DNA of 64,000 nt from positions 89,837 through 153,836 of the forward strand of contig CANRYS010000008.1 in the NCBI GenBank assembly GCA_947644305.1, given 5' to 3'. Source of the DNA: an uncultured Roseburia sp. (lineage in GTDB: Bacteria > Bacillota > Clostridia > Lachnospirales > Lachnospiraceae). Of the stretch, positions 35,636 to 45,371 are shown piece by piece. Both the position numbers and the translations under genes were made by a program. Every line of letters starts with the position of its first letter. The first letter of the stretch is position 1. The notes under the pieces were generated by a model. It had not been told where the DNA came from, did not search any database, and saw only the letters and a list, made by a program, of their open reading frames with translations.

Positions 35636-36562
35636 ATGCAGAACAAGCTGGAAAAAGTTTTAGAGGAAGTAGGGAAAGTGATCAAGGGAAAAGCTGCCGA
35701 AAAAGAGATGATTTTAGCAGCCATTCTTGCAGAAGGACATATTTTGCTGGATGATATACCGGGAGTGGGAAAGACAAGCCTTGCCATGGCATTTTCCAAG
35801 GCGATGGAGATGCAGGCAAACCGTATGCAGTTTACGTCGGATGTACTTCCCTCCGATGTGGTGGGATTTAATCTTATAAAACCAGATGGTTCCAAAGAGT
35901 ATCAGAGGGGGATTATTCTTTGCAATTTATTTTTAGCCGATGAGATCAATCGAGCTTCTTCGAAAACCCAGTCGGCGCTGTTAGAGGTGATGGAGGAGGG
36001 AAAAGTGACGGTAGATGGTATTACCACGCCGGCGCCAAAGCCCTTTGTGGTGATGGCCACTGAAAATCCAGCGGGTTCTGTAGGGACCCAAATGCTGCCG
36101 GATTCCCAGGTGGATCGTTTTATGATCTGTCTGACCCTGGGATATCCATCCCATAGCGAAGAAGTGTTGATCCTAAAAGAACGACAGGGGATCCATCCGA
36201 TAGATTCAGTAATTCAGGTTGTAGATCGTCAGGAACTTTTGGAGATGCAGCAGATGGTAAAAACCATTTATCTGAACGAGGAGATCTACGATTATATTGT
36301 GAAGCTGGCAAGTGAGACCAGAACCCATTCTCTGCTTACGCAGGGACTCAGCCCAAGGGGGACCATTGCCCTGATGGATCTTAGCAAAGCGGTGGCTTTT
36401 ATGGAAGGCAGAGATTGTGTGTTTCCAGAGGATGTCAGAAAGGCATTTCCTTATGTGGCGAGACACCGCATCTATCTTACAGCAAGGGCGAAGATGGAGA
36501 AAAATGACAAAGATCAGATCATAAAAGAAGTATTAAAAAGTGTGAAGGCGGTAGAAAAATAA
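35636..36562 (+). CDS. MoxR-family AAA+ ATPase
   Basis: A 308-residue AAA+ protein: Walker A GVGKTSLAMA, Walker B LFLADEINRASSKTQSALLEVMEE, sensor 1 ATENPAGSVGTQMLPDSQVDRF, and a C-terminal lid. MoxR ATPases act as chaperones and are commonly encoded with DUF58 and transglutaminase proteins, as here (36607 and 37714), in cell-envelope or enzyme-maturation modules. The substrate is unknown. Confidence 0.93.
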   Translation: MQNKLEKVLEEVGKVIKGKAAEKEMILAAILAEGHILLDDIPGVGKTSLAMAFSKAMEMQANRMQFTSDVLPSDVVGFNLIKPDGSKEYQRGIILCNLFLADEINRASSKTQSALLEVMEEGKVTVDGITTPAPKPFVVMATENPAGSVGTQMLPDSQVDRFMICLTLGYPSHSEEVLILKERQGIHPIDSVIQVVDRQELLEMQQMVKTIYLNEEIYDYIVKLASETRTHSLLTQGLSPRGTIALMDLSKAVAFMEGRDCVFPEDVRKAFPYVARHRIYLTARAKMEKNDKDQIIKEVLKSVKAVEK

Positions 36563-36606
36563 GAACACTGCCTGGAGACTTTTATGGCAAAACAAGGGAG
36601 ATTATT

Positions 36607-37683
36607 ATGTGGAAAAACTGGCTGATCTATATTGTGAGCCTTGTGGTGTATTTTCTGTTTACGATTCTATATGGTAAACGGAGTGCATTTATCATACTGT
36701 TTGTGATCGTTCTAGTTCCGCTGTTCTATTCACTGTTTTCATGGTTTCTCGCAAAGAGAGGTTTCAGAGCGTATTTTGAGACGAACTCGATGACTCTGGA
36801 AAAGAATAAAAAGGCAGAGATTAAGGTGAAACTGGAGTGTTTATCGAAGACCTGTGCGGGGAATCGGGTACGGGTATTTATTTCTATATACAATGGAATG
36901 GGAAAACGGATTTTTAGGGGTCGGAAAAAATTATATCTAACATTAGAAAAGCAGACAGCCTTGTTTGAATTCATGCCAAAATACAGTGGAGTCCATAAAA
37001 TAGTTCTGGAAAAAGTCAGAGTGTACAGTGGTTTCTCTCTTTTTTGTTCTACGGTTCATCCAGAGGATCAATTATCTTTTATGATCATGCCGGAATACAA
37101 AGAATTTCCGGTTCAGACAGGAATTTTCTATGAAGAAAAGGAAGGGGAGAGTGAACAGTTTTCGGTGAGGAAGTCGGGGAATGATCCATCGGAACTTTAT
37201 GATATCCGTTTGTATCGTCCCGGAGATAAAATGAATCGGATCAACTGGAAATTTTCTGCGAAAAACAATGAGCTTATGGTACAGGATTATGGGTTTCCTA
37301 TCGCTTGTGATCTGGCAGTTTTTTTTGATGTGTCGGCGGAAAAGGATCTTCAAAAGATCGAGAGTGCATTGGAAATACTGTATTACCTAATGGTACATTT
37401 TACCCTGGAGAAAAAATTATTTTATGTGATCTGGAAGGATTGTAAGGAGCAGGTGAAGCGCACAATGATTTCTGGGAGCGAAGATATTTATGAGGCCTTT
37501 CAGAAATTATTCCGTGCGGATATGACAGATGGAAAGACTGGGATCGAAGACATGTATGATGCGCAGTTCGAGAGTGAATTTTTATCCAATAGTATCTTTA
37601 TTTATGCGGGTAGAAATGATCTGGAGGATGAGATTCTGCGAATGAAACTTCGGACGGATATGCTGGAGCTGATACATGTGTGA
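36607..37683 (+). CDS. DUF58-family membrane protein
   Basis: A 358-residue protein. Two hydrophobic segments near the N-terminus (about 4-22 and 27-46) are followed by a beta-rich region and the DUF58 signature around DPSELYDIRLYRPGDKMNRINWKFSAKNNELMVQDY. The C-terminal part is VWA-like (LAVFFDVSAEKD). It stands between the MoxR ATPase and the transglutaminase, the standard order. The function of DUF58 is not established. Confidence 0.9.
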   Translation: MWKNWLIYIVSLVVYFLFTILYGKRSAFIILFVIVLVPLFYSLFSWFLAKRGFRAYFETNSMTLEKNKKAEIKVKLECLSKTCAGNRVRVFISIYNGMGKRIFRGRKKLYLTLEKQTALFEFMPKYSGVHKIVLEKVRVYSGFSLFCSTVHPEDQLSFMIMPEYKEFPVQTGIFYEEKEGESEQFSVRKSGNDPSELYDIRLYRPGDKMNRINWKFSAKNNELMVQDYGFPIACDLAVFFDVSAEKDLQKIESALEILYYLMVHFTLEKKLFYVIWKDCKEQVKRTMISGSEDIYEAFQKLFRADMTDGKTGIEDMYDAQFESEFLSNSIFIYAGRNDLEDEILRMKLRTDMLELIHV

Positions 37684-37713
37684 CCAGTGTTTAAACAGAG
37701 GGGGATATGAATC

Positions 37714-39927
37714 GTGGGTAAAAGACTACAGCTCATACCATTGGTGCTGCTTCTGTTGTGCAGCGGAACGAGCATGTCCAGTGGTCTCTATTATTATGAA
37801 GTAAAGGATATTATTTATCTCATTCATGTGCTTTTAGTGGCATTGGTATTTTATTATGTCAGACATTTTATCGGTATGCGCAGGCATAGGGAACTATACA
37901 GCCTGGGAGCATGTTTGGGGGCGTTGTGCGTGTGCTTTTTCGCCCTAAGAAGATTTTTGCTGCCGGGGTTTCGGGCGCTGTATAATCAGATGTCTGACAA
38001 TGTATATTTGACTGTTGGCATAGAACTTGGACAGTGGAACAATACAGATAGTGAATACGTGGGCTTGGCAATTTGTCAGATCGTAGCTTTAATCACAGCC
38101 CTGACCCTCTATTTTTATGAGACGAAAAAGCCTGTGGCAGTTACATTGTTGCCCTCCTTTATAGTGTTTATGCTGCCTATTCTTATCGATGGCGTGCCCT
38201 ATGAAACGTGCGTGATCCTATATGGAATGTCATTTATTATATTTGTGGGGATGGGGCGCTATGGTGGGAATGCTATAAAATTGCTCTTTTTGGTGGGAAC
38301 TGTTTTTCTGGCATGTGGAATAGCAGTAACTTCTTTTTCCTGGAAGGATGTGGACCCGGTATTACAGGAGTACAGAGATAAGATTATGGTTGGGGGAAGT
38401 GGAGTTCGTCAACAGGGAAGTGAAAAGATAGAAGAAAAGAAGGAACAGAGGATCCATTTTGGACAGTTTAGCCAGGCAGGATCCATTCACTATAATGGAA
38501 CCGTGGAACTTTTTGTGACGACGAATGCTTATTTTAACAAGGACAAGTTATATCTCCGGGGATTTATTGGGAATACCTTTAAGGATAATTTGTGGTATGG
38601 ACCGCATATGAAAGATTCTTATGATCTTCGGGGAATGGCATGTAAAAGGGAACGCAGTATTGAAATAGAAAATGCTTATGATAAGGGAAATTATGTAGCC
38701 TATGCGGCGGACGAAGGGGGCTTGCCTTTTTTTTCCTACTATGGTGATGACATTCCTGATCGTTACAAAGGAAAGTTTAATAAGAAGACGTTAAAGGTAG
38801 AAAAAAAACTTAAGAGCCGGATTCAAAAAGAAATTATTGGAAAAAATGCTAAAAGTGTCAAAAATCAGTTCCAGAATAGAATGATTGGAGGTCTTTCGGT
38901 ATATGGCGCAATTGATTTTACGAAGGATTATTTAAACAAAAACTATCGATATACTTTAAGGCCGGGAATGGTACAGGATGGTGAAAATGAGATTGAGACG
39001 TTTTTGTTTGAGAGAAAAACTGGGTATTGTACTCATTTTGCCTCATCGGCGGTTATGATCCTGAGGACATTGGGGATTCCGGCACGGTTGGCACAGGGTT
39101 ATATGATCAGTGGATACCGGGTGAATGCCAATAAGAAAACCAGCGTGCGCGACAGCAACGCCCACGCCTGGGTGGAACTTTATATTGATGATGATGGATG
39201 GGTACCAGTGGATTTCACTCCCAGTTCTACGGATGCAGGTGTTCTGGCTGGGCGGAATCCCGATGACGGACAATCCGAGTGGGATGAAGAAGAAAATGTG
39301 AGGGAAGAGCCAGAGGTGACAGAACAGCCGGATGAGACAGAGAAAGACAAAAAGGAGGAAGATGATGCGTCTGAGGAGGATGGAGATGAAATAGAGAACA
39401 AAACGGATAAAGTTCCCCCCAGCGAATCTCGCATCGTTTTCAGAATGGTGCTGGTTGTCCTGTGTCTTGCGTGTCTCTTTTTGACAGGTAGGTGGCTTCG
39501 TTATGTATGGAGATATCGCTGCATGAAAAGAACTTTTGCGGAAGGGGATGCCCGCCGGAAGTTAGTGTGTCTCAATGATAATATGAGAGGAATCTGGCGG
39601 AGGCTGGGAGTGAGGTGGGAGTATACCGACAGCAAGGGGCTGATGAAGCAGATCTTACATAATACACAGAGGTATTATGTTTTTAGTGATGCCAGGGAAT
39701 TAGCAGAACTTCAAGAAGAGATTCGCGGGTATGTGCTGAGTGTATACAGAAGCCGATATAGTGCAGACGAGATACTGGATGAAGAATATACCAGGTGTCA
39801 GAAATTCATCACACTGCTTCTACTGAATATAAGGCAACGGGGAGAAGTGAAGTTGTGGAGAAAAATGAAAAGACAGAATATAGTCAAAATTTTAGGAAAG
39901 AGAGGGAGACGGAATGGATCAAAATAA
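37714..39927 (+). CDS. Membrane transglutaminase-like protein
   Basis: A 737-residue protein with several N-terminal membrane helices (roughly residues 5-215), a large extracytoplasmic domain and a C-terminal helix near 570-590 leading to a cytoplasmic tail. The transglutaminase triad is visible: Cys439 in KTGYCTHFASSAV, His484 in NAHAWVELY and Asp500 in VPVDFTPSS. An acidic Glu/Asp/Lys linker lies before the last helix. The start is GTG at 37714; the nearby ATG at 37706 is out of frame and stops after four codons. It overlaps the next gene by 14 bases. Confidence 0.9.
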   Translation: MGKRLQLIPLVLLLLCSGTSMSSGLYYYEVKDIIYLIHVLLVALVFYYVRHFIGMRRHRELYSLGACLGALCVCFFALRRFLLPGFRALYNQMSDNVYLTVGIELGQWNNTDSEYVGLAICQIVALITALTLYFYETKKPVAVTLLPSFIVFMLPILIDGVPYETCVILYGMSFIIFVGMGRYGGNAIKLLFLVGTVFLACGIAVTSFSWKDVDPVLQEYRDKIMVGGSGVRQQGSEKIEEKKEQRIHFGQFSQAGSIHYNGTVELFVTTNAYFNKDKLYLRGFIGNTFKDNLWYGPHMKDSYDLRGMACKRERSIEIENAYDKGNYVAYAADEGGLPFFSYYGDDIPDRYKGKFNKKTLKVEKKLKSRIQKEIIGKNAKSVKNQFQNRMIGGLSVYGAIDFTKDYLNKNYRYTLRPGMVQDGENEIETFLFERKTGYCTHFASSAVMILRTLGIPARLAQGYMISGYRVNANKKTSVRDSNAHAWVELYIDDDGWVPVDFTPSSTDAGVLAGRNPDDGQSEWDEEENVREEPEVTEQPDETEKDKKEEDDASEEDGDEIENKTDKVPPSESRIVFRMVLVVLCLACLFLTGRWLRYVWRYRCMKRTFAEGDARRKLVCLNDNMRGIWRRLGVRWEYTDSKGLMKQILHNTQRYYVFSDARELAELQEEIRGYVLSVYRSRYSADEILDEEYTRCQKFITLLLLNIRQRGEVKLWRKMKRQNIVKILGKRGRRNGSK

Positions 39928-40555
39928 ATTAGCGGCAAGAAAAAACCTTGCTGAGACGATGATCAAAAATCTGGCAAAGCGGAATATGGAAGGATTTTTT
40001 GCGGAGACAAAGGAAGAGGCCGTGCAGCTTATCATGGAAAAATTCCTCACGACAGGAAAGACTGTATGTTTTGGCGGTTCCATGAGTTTGACAGAATCGG
40101 GGCTTATGGCTGCGATTGCGGAGGGAGACTGTGTCCTCTATGACCGGACGAAGGCGGTGACACCAGAAGAGTTAAAGGATATGAAGGCAAAAATGATCAA
40201 CAGTGATTATTTTCTTATGAGCACCAATGCCATTACGGTGGAGGGAGAGCTGATTAATATCGATGGAAGAGGAAACCGTGTTTCCTATCTGTGTTATGGT
40301 CCGGAACATGTCATCATCCTTGCGGGGATGAATAAAGTGGTGAGTACAGTGGAAGATGGATTCCGCCGGGTGAGGGATATTGCCTCCCCGCCCAATACGG
40401 TTCGCCTCAATAAAAATACTCCCTGTGCCGAAACTGGGCGATGCGGTGACTGTTACAGTGAGGATTGTATCTGTTCTCAGATTGTGGTCACCCGGAGAAG
40501 TGGAGAAAAGAACCGGATCAAGGTAATGCTGGTAGCCGAAGAGCTGGGATACTGA
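39914..40555 (+). CDS. LUD-domain (LutC/YkgG-like) protein
   Basis: A 213-residue protein of the LUD family, whose members take part in lactate utilisation or related oxidations. FGGSMSLTESGL and DYFLMSTNAITVEGELINIDGRGNRVSYL are typical. Near the C-terminus is a Cys cluster, CAETGRCGDCYSEDCICSQ, which could bind a metal or Fe-S cluster. No lutA or lutB neighbours are present, so its role is not clear. It starts inside the end of the transglutaminase gene. Confidence 0.85.
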   Translation: MDQNKLAARKNLAETMIKNLAKRNMEGFFAETKEEAVQLIMEKFLTTGKTVCFGGSMSLTESGLMAAIAEGDCVLYDRTKAVTPEELKDMKAKMINSDYFLMSTNAITVEGELINIDGRGNRVSYLCYGPEHVIILAGMNKVVSTVEDGFRRVRDIASPPNTVRLNKNTPCAETGRCGDCYSEDCICSQIVVTRRSGEKNRIKVMLVAEELGY

Positions 40556-40559
40556 TCTT

Positions 40560-42647
40560 ATGGGAAAACGATTATTTATCGCAGAGAAGCCTAGTGTGGC
40601 CCAGGAATTCGCGCGGGTACTCGGTGTCCGAGGAAGAAGAGGAGATGGATTTATCGAATCGGAGGATACGGTGGTTACCTGGTGTGTGGGACATCTGGTG
40701 ACGATGAGTTATCCTGAGGTTTACGATCCGGTATATGCCAGATGGGCTTTTGAAACTCTGCCCTTTTTGCCAGAGGATTTTCGGTATGAAGTCATCCCCA
40801 ATGTGAAAAAGCAGTTTGAGACCGTGAAGGGACTTCTTCTCCGAGCAGATGTGGAAGAGATCTATGTCTGTACCGATTCTGGGCGTGAGGGCGAATATAT
40901 ATACCGGTTGGTGGACCAGATGTCTCAGGTTCCGAATACAAAAAAGAAATACCGGGTATGGATCGATTCCCAGACAGAAGATGAAATTTTGCGGGGGGTC
41001 CGGGAGGCAAAGTCTCTGACGGAATACGATAATCTCAGTGCTTCCGCTTACTTGAGGGCAAAGGAAGATTATCTTATGGGGATTAATTTTTCCAGGGTGC
41101 TATCTCTCAAATATGGAGGCTGGCTCAATGATAGTGTAGAGGGAAAAAAGTGGACTTCCGTATCGGTGGGACGGGTGATGACCTGTGTCCTCGGAATGGT
41201 GGTCACGAGAGAATGGGAGATCCGCAAATTTGTGAAGACGCCATTTTATCGTGTGATCGGCAGCTTTGCGCCCCAGTTGCCACAGCAGGAAGACGATCAG
41301 ATGGCGGAGGAAGAAAAAGCTCTGCCGGCGCTGGAGGGGGAGTGGAGAGTGACGGAAGAGTCGAGATATTTCCAGTCTCCCAAGCTCTATAAAGAAAATG
41401 GTTTCCGGGAAGAGGAGACGGCAAAGGAGCTCTCTTCATCCATGACGGACCAGGACAGACAAGCTGTTTTGGAAAAGATCGAAAAAAAGAAAGAAAAGAA
41501 AAACCCGCCGCTTCTGTTTAACCTAGCGGAGCTGCAGAACCTGTCTTCTAAATTGTTCAAGATCAGTCCAGACGAAACACTCCAGGTGGTGCAGGAACTA
41601 TATGAGAAGAAACTGGTCACCTATCCCCGTACTGACGCCAGAGTGCTGAGTAGTGCAGTGGCGAAAGAGATCACTAAAAATCTCAAAGGATTGCAGGGCT
41701 ATGATCTGGCGCTTCCCTATCTTCGCCAGATTGCAGAGATGAAAAGCCATGAGAAGCTTGTGAAGACCAGATATGTGGACGATAAGAAGATCACGGACCA
41801 CTATGCCATCATTCCGACGGGGCAGGGACTAGGCGCTCTCAAATCATTGAAACCTGTGGCGGCAAAGATGTATGAGGTGATTGTCCGTCGTTTTTTAAGC
41901 ATTTTTTATCCACCAGCGGTGTATCAGAAGATCAACGTGGTGTTGGCAGTGGAAAATCCCCAGAAAGAAAAGGTATATACGGAGCGATTTTATACATCGG
42001 CAAAAGTTCTAATTGAGGAAGGATTTTTAGCGGTGACGGAATATTCCTTTTCCAACAAAAAAAAGAACGGAAACTCCGAAGGCGGTGACGAGGAATCGCC
42101 AGGCAGTACGGAAGCTCTCCGAATGCTTCTTCCCTATCTCAAAAAGGGGATGAAACTGCCGGTGGTTTCCATGAAGATCAAGGAGGGAGAGACCTCCCCG
42201 CCGAAGCGCTATAATTCCGGTTCCATGATCCTTGCCATGGAGAATGCGGGGCAGCTCATCGAGGATGAGGAGCTGCGAGCGCTGATCAAAAGCAGCGGCA
42301 TCGGAACCAGTGCTACCAGGGCGGAGATTCTGAAAAAATTGTTTCACATCTCGTATCTGAAGCTGAACAAAAAGACTCAGATCATAACGCCTACCCTAAA
42401 GGGGGAGCTGGTGTGTGGAATTGTGAGATATGCTATTCCTGCTATGCTGAGCCCCAAGCTGACAGCCAGTTGGGAGAAAGGGCTGGGAGGCGTGGCGGAA
42501 GGCGACATCGGTGAGGAGGAGTATATGGATAAACTCACCAGTTTTGTCAAGCAGCAGGTGGGAAAAGTAAAAGAGACAAACAATATGACACAGCTTCGCT
42601 CATATTATAATATGGCGAAGGAATATTATCCTTTACCAAAAAAATGA
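40560..42647 (+). CDS. topB: DNA topoisomerase III
   Basis: A 695-residue type IA topoisomerase. TOPRIM: LFIAEKPSVAQEFA and CTDSGREGEYIYR. The active-site Tyr355 is in LVTYPRTDARVLS. Later domain parts include SGIGTSATRAEILKKL. The zinc-finger tail of topA is absent, as expected for TopB. It decatenates DNA by single-strand passage. It begins four bases after the LUD gene stop. Chromosomal and mobile-element copies exist in Firmicutes; this one has housekeeping neighbours. Confidence 0.95.
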   Translation: MGKRLFIAEKPSVAQEFARVLGVRGRRGDGFIESEDTVVTWCVGHLVTMSYPEVYDPVYARWAFETLPFLPEDFRYEVIPNVKKQFETVKGLLLRADVEEIYVCTDSGREGEYIYRLVDQMSQVPNTKKKYRVWIDSQTEDEILRGVREAKSLTEYDNLSASAYLRAKEDYLMGINFSRVLSLKYGGWLNDSVEGKKWTSVSVGRVMTCVLGMVVTREWEIRKFVKTPFYRVIGSFAPQLPQQEDDQMAEEEKALPALEGEWRVTEESRYFQSPKLYKENGFREEETAKELSSSMTDQDRQAVLEKIEKKKEKKNPPLLFNLAELQNLSSKLFKISPDETLQVVQELYEKKLVTYPRTDARVLSSAVAKEITKNLKGLQGYDLALPYLRQIAEMKSHEKLVKTRYVDDKKITDHYAIIPTGQGLGALKSLKPVAAKMYEVIVRRFLSIFYPPAVYQKINVVLAVENPQKEKVYTERFYTSAKVLIEEGFLAVTEYSFSNKKKNGNSEGGDEESPGSTEALRMLLPYLKKGMKLPVVSMKIKEGETSPPKRYNSGSMILAMENAGQLIEDEELRALIKSSGIGTSATRAEILKKLFHISYLKLNKKTQIITPTLKGELVCGIVRYAIPAMLSPKLTASWEKGLGGVAEGDIGEEEYMDKLTSFVKQQVGKVKETNNMTQLRSYYNMAKEYYPLPKK

Positions 42648-42660
42648 AAGGATGCAGAGC

Positions 42661-43326
42661 ATGAAAGAATTGACAAATCAGCAACTGTTTGAAGATAAAA
42701 ATACCATTGCATGGGAGCTGATCACTCGGTATGAATACCCCTTTGAGGTACTTCCGGCGATCAGTGAGTATATTGTGACCCTGGGAGAGAGCCTTCCCGA
42801 AGACCGCTACGAAAAATGGGGAGAAAATATCTGGATCGCCCGCAGCGCTTCCGTGGCAAAGAGTGCTAGCATCACAGGACCTGTGATCATCGATGAGGAG
42901 GCGGAGATAAGGCACTGTGCCTTTATCCGTGGCAATGCCATTGTGGGCAAGGGCGCTGTGGTGGGAAATTCCACGGAGCTTAAAAATGTCATCCTTTTTG
43001 ATGGGGTCCAGGTACCTCATTATAATTATGTGGGGGATTCCATCCTCGGTTACCGATCCCATATGGGGGCAGGTTCCATCACCTCTAATGTAAAGTCAGA
43101 TAAGACGCTGGTGGAGATCCACTGCGGGGAGGATAAGATAAAGACTGGATTGAAAAAGATGGGCGCTGTTCTCGGCAGCTTTGTAGAGGTTGGCTGTGGC
43201 AGCATTTTGAATCCGGGGACGGTGATCGGGAGCCATACGAATGTATATCCTCTTTCCTCCGTCCGCGGGTATGTGCCAGGGGCAAGTATCTATAAAAGAC
43301 TGGGAGAAGTGGTGGAGAAGAGATAG
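42661..43326 (+). CDS. Left-handed beta-helix (hexapeptide) protein, GlmU C-terminal-like
   Basis: A 221-residue protein whose C-terminal 150 residues show hexapeptide repeats: IWIARSASVAKSASITGPVIIDEEAEIRH and onward, with NYVGDSILGYRSHMGAG resembling GlmU/UDP-GlcNAc pyrophosphorylase-type acyltransferases. The N-terminal 60 residues are helical; no nucleotidyltransferase domain is present. Substrate unknown. ATG at 42661 is eight bases after GAAAGGA; ATG 42652 overlaps that site. Confidence 0.82.
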   Translation: MKELTNQQLFEDKNTIAWELITRYEYPFEVLPAISEYIVTLGESLPEDRYEKWGENIWIARSASVAKSASITGPVIIDEEAEIRHCAFIRGNAIVGKGAVVGNSTELKNVILFDGVQVPHYNYVGDSILGYRSHMGAGSITSNVKSDKTLVEIHCGEDKIKTGLKKMGAVLGSFVEVGCGSILNPGTVIGSHTNVYPLSSVRGYVPGASIYKRLGEVVEKR

Positions 43327-43374
43327 AATAGGGTGTTGGCTATTCAAATTGCGGAAACTCCAGGATATCCGACG

Positions 43375-43403
43375 TTGACATTTTTATCAAAATATTGTAC
43401 GAT
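43375..43403 (+). promoter_or_regulatory. Promoter of the NifU-like/GGGtGRT operon
   Basis: TTGACA (43375-43380), 17-base spacer, TACGAT (43398-43403) with AAT following, 42 bases before the start. Strong -35 match and optimal spacing. Confidence 0.72.
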
Positions 43404-43444
43404 AATGAGAGAAAATGACGAATAAGAAAGGAGTTACTATCGAC

Positions 43445-44152
43445 ATGATTTATTCACAGGAAGTAGAAAACATGTGCCCAGTTGCTCAGGGTGTCAACCA
43501 TGGTTGTGCACCGATTCCAGAAGAAGCAAAATGGGTAAAAGCAAAAGAAGTTAAAGATATCTCTGGTTTTACACATGGTGTAGGCTGGTGTGCACCTCAG
43601 CAGGGGGCATGTAAGTTGACTTTGAATGTAAAAGAAGGTATCATTCAGGAAGCACTGGTAGAGACGATCGGTTGTTCCGGCATGACACACTCCGCAGCGA
43701 TGGCAGCAGAGATTCTTCCGGGCCGTACCGTTATGGAAGCTTTGAATACAGACCTTGTATGTGACGCCATCAACACGGCAATGAGAGAATTGTTCCTTCA
43801 GATCGTATATGGACGTTCCCAGAGTGCATTCTCTGAGGATGGACTTGCGATCGGAGCGGGACTTGAGGATCTGGGAAAAGGACTTCGTTCTCAGGTTGGT
43901 ACGATGTACGGTACACTGAAAAAGGGTCCACGTTATCTGGAGATGGCAGAGGGATACGTAACAGCAATCGCTTTGGATGAAAATGATCTGATCATTGGTT
44001 ATAAATTCGTTAGCCTTGGTAAAATGACTGACTTTATCAAAAAGGGTGATGACCCGAACACTGCTTACGAAAAAGCATGTGGTCAGTACGGTCGTGTAGA
44101 CGACGCTGTCAAACTCATCGATCCGAGAACGGATGAAGAAGTCGCAAAATAA
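43445..44152 (+). CDS. NifU-like iron-sulfur cluster assembly scaffold protein
   Basis: A 235-residue protein with a NifU_N-like fold: CAPQQGACKLTLNVKEGIIQEALVETIGCSGMTHSAAMAAEIL. The Cys residues in GWCAP and IGCSGMT are candidates for cluster ligands, and further Cys occur at the N-terminus and in EKACGQYG. ATG at 43445 is preceded by AAAGGAG; the ATG at 43415 overlaps no ribosome site. It forms a two-gene operon with the GGGtGRT protein; such pairs recur in Firmicutes but their function is not established. Confidence 0.85.
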   Translation: MIYSQEVENMCPVAQGVNHGCAPIPEEAKWVKAKEVKDISGFTHGVGWCAPQQGACKLTLNVKEGIIQEALVETIGCSGMTHSAAMAAEILPGRTVMEALNTDLVCDAINTAMRELFLQIVYGRSQSAFSEDGLAIGAGLEDLGKGLRSQVGTMYGTLKKGPRYLEMAEGYVTAIALDENDLIIGYKFVSLGKMTDFIKKGDDPNTAYEKACGQYGRVDDAVKLIDPRTDEEVAK

Positions 44153-44171
44153 TAAAAGGAGGTAGCGAATA

Positions 44172-45182
44172 ATGGCTTTATTTGAATCATATGAAAGAAG
44201 AATTGATAAGATCAACAGCGTATTGAATGAGTACGGCATCTCCTCCATCGAAGAGGCAGAGAAGATCACTAAAGATGCGGGCTTAAATGTATACGATCAG
44301 ATCAAAGGCATTCAGCCGATCTGTTTTGAAAATGCGTGCTGGGCTTACATAGTAGGTGCTGCGATCGCGATCAAGAAGGGCTGCAAAAGAGCAGCGGATG
44401 CAGCAGCAGCAATCGGTGAGGGACTTCAGGCATTTTGTATCCCTGGTTCTGTGGCAGATACCCGTAAGGTAGGTCTGGGACATGGAAACCTTGGAAAGAT
44501 GCTCCTTGAGGAAGAGACAGAGTGCTTCTGTTTCCTGGCTGGACATGAGTCCTTCGCAGCAGCAGAGGGTGCCATCGGTATCGCCGAGAAGGCAAACAAG
44601 GTTCGTAAGAATCCCCTCCGCGTTATTCTGAATGGTCTTGGAAAAGATGCTGCACAGATCATTTCCCGTATCAATGGATTTACTTTTGTAGAGACAGAGT
44701 ATGATCCATATACAAATACTGTAAAAGAAGTATCCCGTATCTCCTATTCTGAGGGTCTCCGCTCCAAAGTAAACTGCTATGGTGCTAATGATGTTCAGGA
44801 AGGCGTTGCGATCATGCATAAGGAAGGTGTAGATGTATCCATTACCGGTAACTCCACGAATCCTACACGTTTCCAGCATCCCGTCGCAGGTACATATAAA
44901 AAGGAATGTCTGGAGCAGGGCAAAAAATACTTCTCCGTGGCATCCGGCGGTGGTACAGGACGTACTCTTCACCCGGATAACATGGCAGCGGGTCCTGCAT
45001 CCTACGGCATGACAGATACCCTCGGACGTATGCACAGCGACGCACAGTTTGCAGGTTCCTCTTCTGTGCCAGCACACGTTGAGATGATGGGTCTGATCGG
45101 CGCAGGTAACAACCCAATGGTTGGTATGACAGTTGCAGTGGCTGTTTCCATCCAGGAAGCAGCAGACAATGGAAATTTCTAA
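44172..45182 (+). CDS. GGGtGRT protein
   Basis: A 336-residue protein of the conserved but uncharacterised GGGtGRT family. The name-giving motif appears as ASGGGTGRTLHPDN near residue 260. Ala-rich N-terminal helices and FCIPGSVADTRKVGLGHGN precede it. No catalytic function is known. It follows the NifU-like gene after 19 bases and is preceded by AAAAGGAGG. The strong promoter and terminator suggest high expression. Confidence 0.9.
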   Translation: MALFESYERRIDKINSVLNEYGISSIEEAEKITKDAGLNVYDQIKGIQPICFENACWAYIVGAAIAIKKGCKRAADAAAAIGEGLQAFCIPGSVADTRKVGLGHGNLGKMLLEEETECFCFLAGHESFAAAEGAIGIAEKANKVRKNPLRVILNGLGKDAAQIISRINGFTFVETEYDPYTNTVKEVSRISYSEGLRSKVNCYGANDVQEGVAIMHKEGVDVSITGNSTNPTRFQHPVAGTYKKECLEQGKKYFSVASGGGTGRTLHPDNMAAGPASYGMTDTLGRMHSDAQFAGSSSVPAHVEMMGLIGAGNNPMVGMTVAVAVSIQEAADNGNF

Positions 45183-45225
45183 TTTCCATGTCAAGTTCTA
45201 AGAATATACTTTCATAGAAATACAG

Positions 45226-45263
45226 AAAGTACCGCAGTTCTAGGGAATTGCGGTACTTTTTTT
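45226..45263 (+). terminator. Terminator of the GGGtGRT operon
   Basis: AAAGTACCGCA (45226-45236) pairs with TGCGGTACTTT (45249-45259), 11 bp perfect, followed by TTTT. Confidence 0.92.
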
Positions 45264-45329
45264 GCATCAGGAGAAAAAATGAAAGATTGGCTGTAAGACG
45301 TGGTGAAATGCCAAGAAATTTTCTACGAA

Positions 45330-45357
45330 GGTAACGAGAAGGTAACAGGTAGGTAAC
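45330..45357. repeat. Three GGTAAC direct repeats at 11-bp spacing near int
   Basis: GGTAAC occurs at 45330-45335, 45341-45346 and 45352-45357, each 11 bp apart, so all fall on the same helix face. They lie between the host terminator and the integrase gene, consistent with integrase arm-type or excisionase sites of an att region. Confidence 0.5.
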
Positions 45358-45371
45358 AAAAAAGGGAACAT

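Noticed and set aside
37706..37720. ATG start for the transglutaminase gene
   Set aside because: It is out of frame and stops after four codons; the GTG at 37714 is in frame with a ribosome site.
40560..42647. topB as a sign of a conjugative element
   Set aside because: No relaxase, coupling protein or type IV secretion genes are near; neighbours are housekeeping.
43454..44269. Long minus-strand frame opposite the NifU-like gene
   Set aside because: It is antisense to a well-supported gene, Cys-rich and composition-odd, with no ribosome site.
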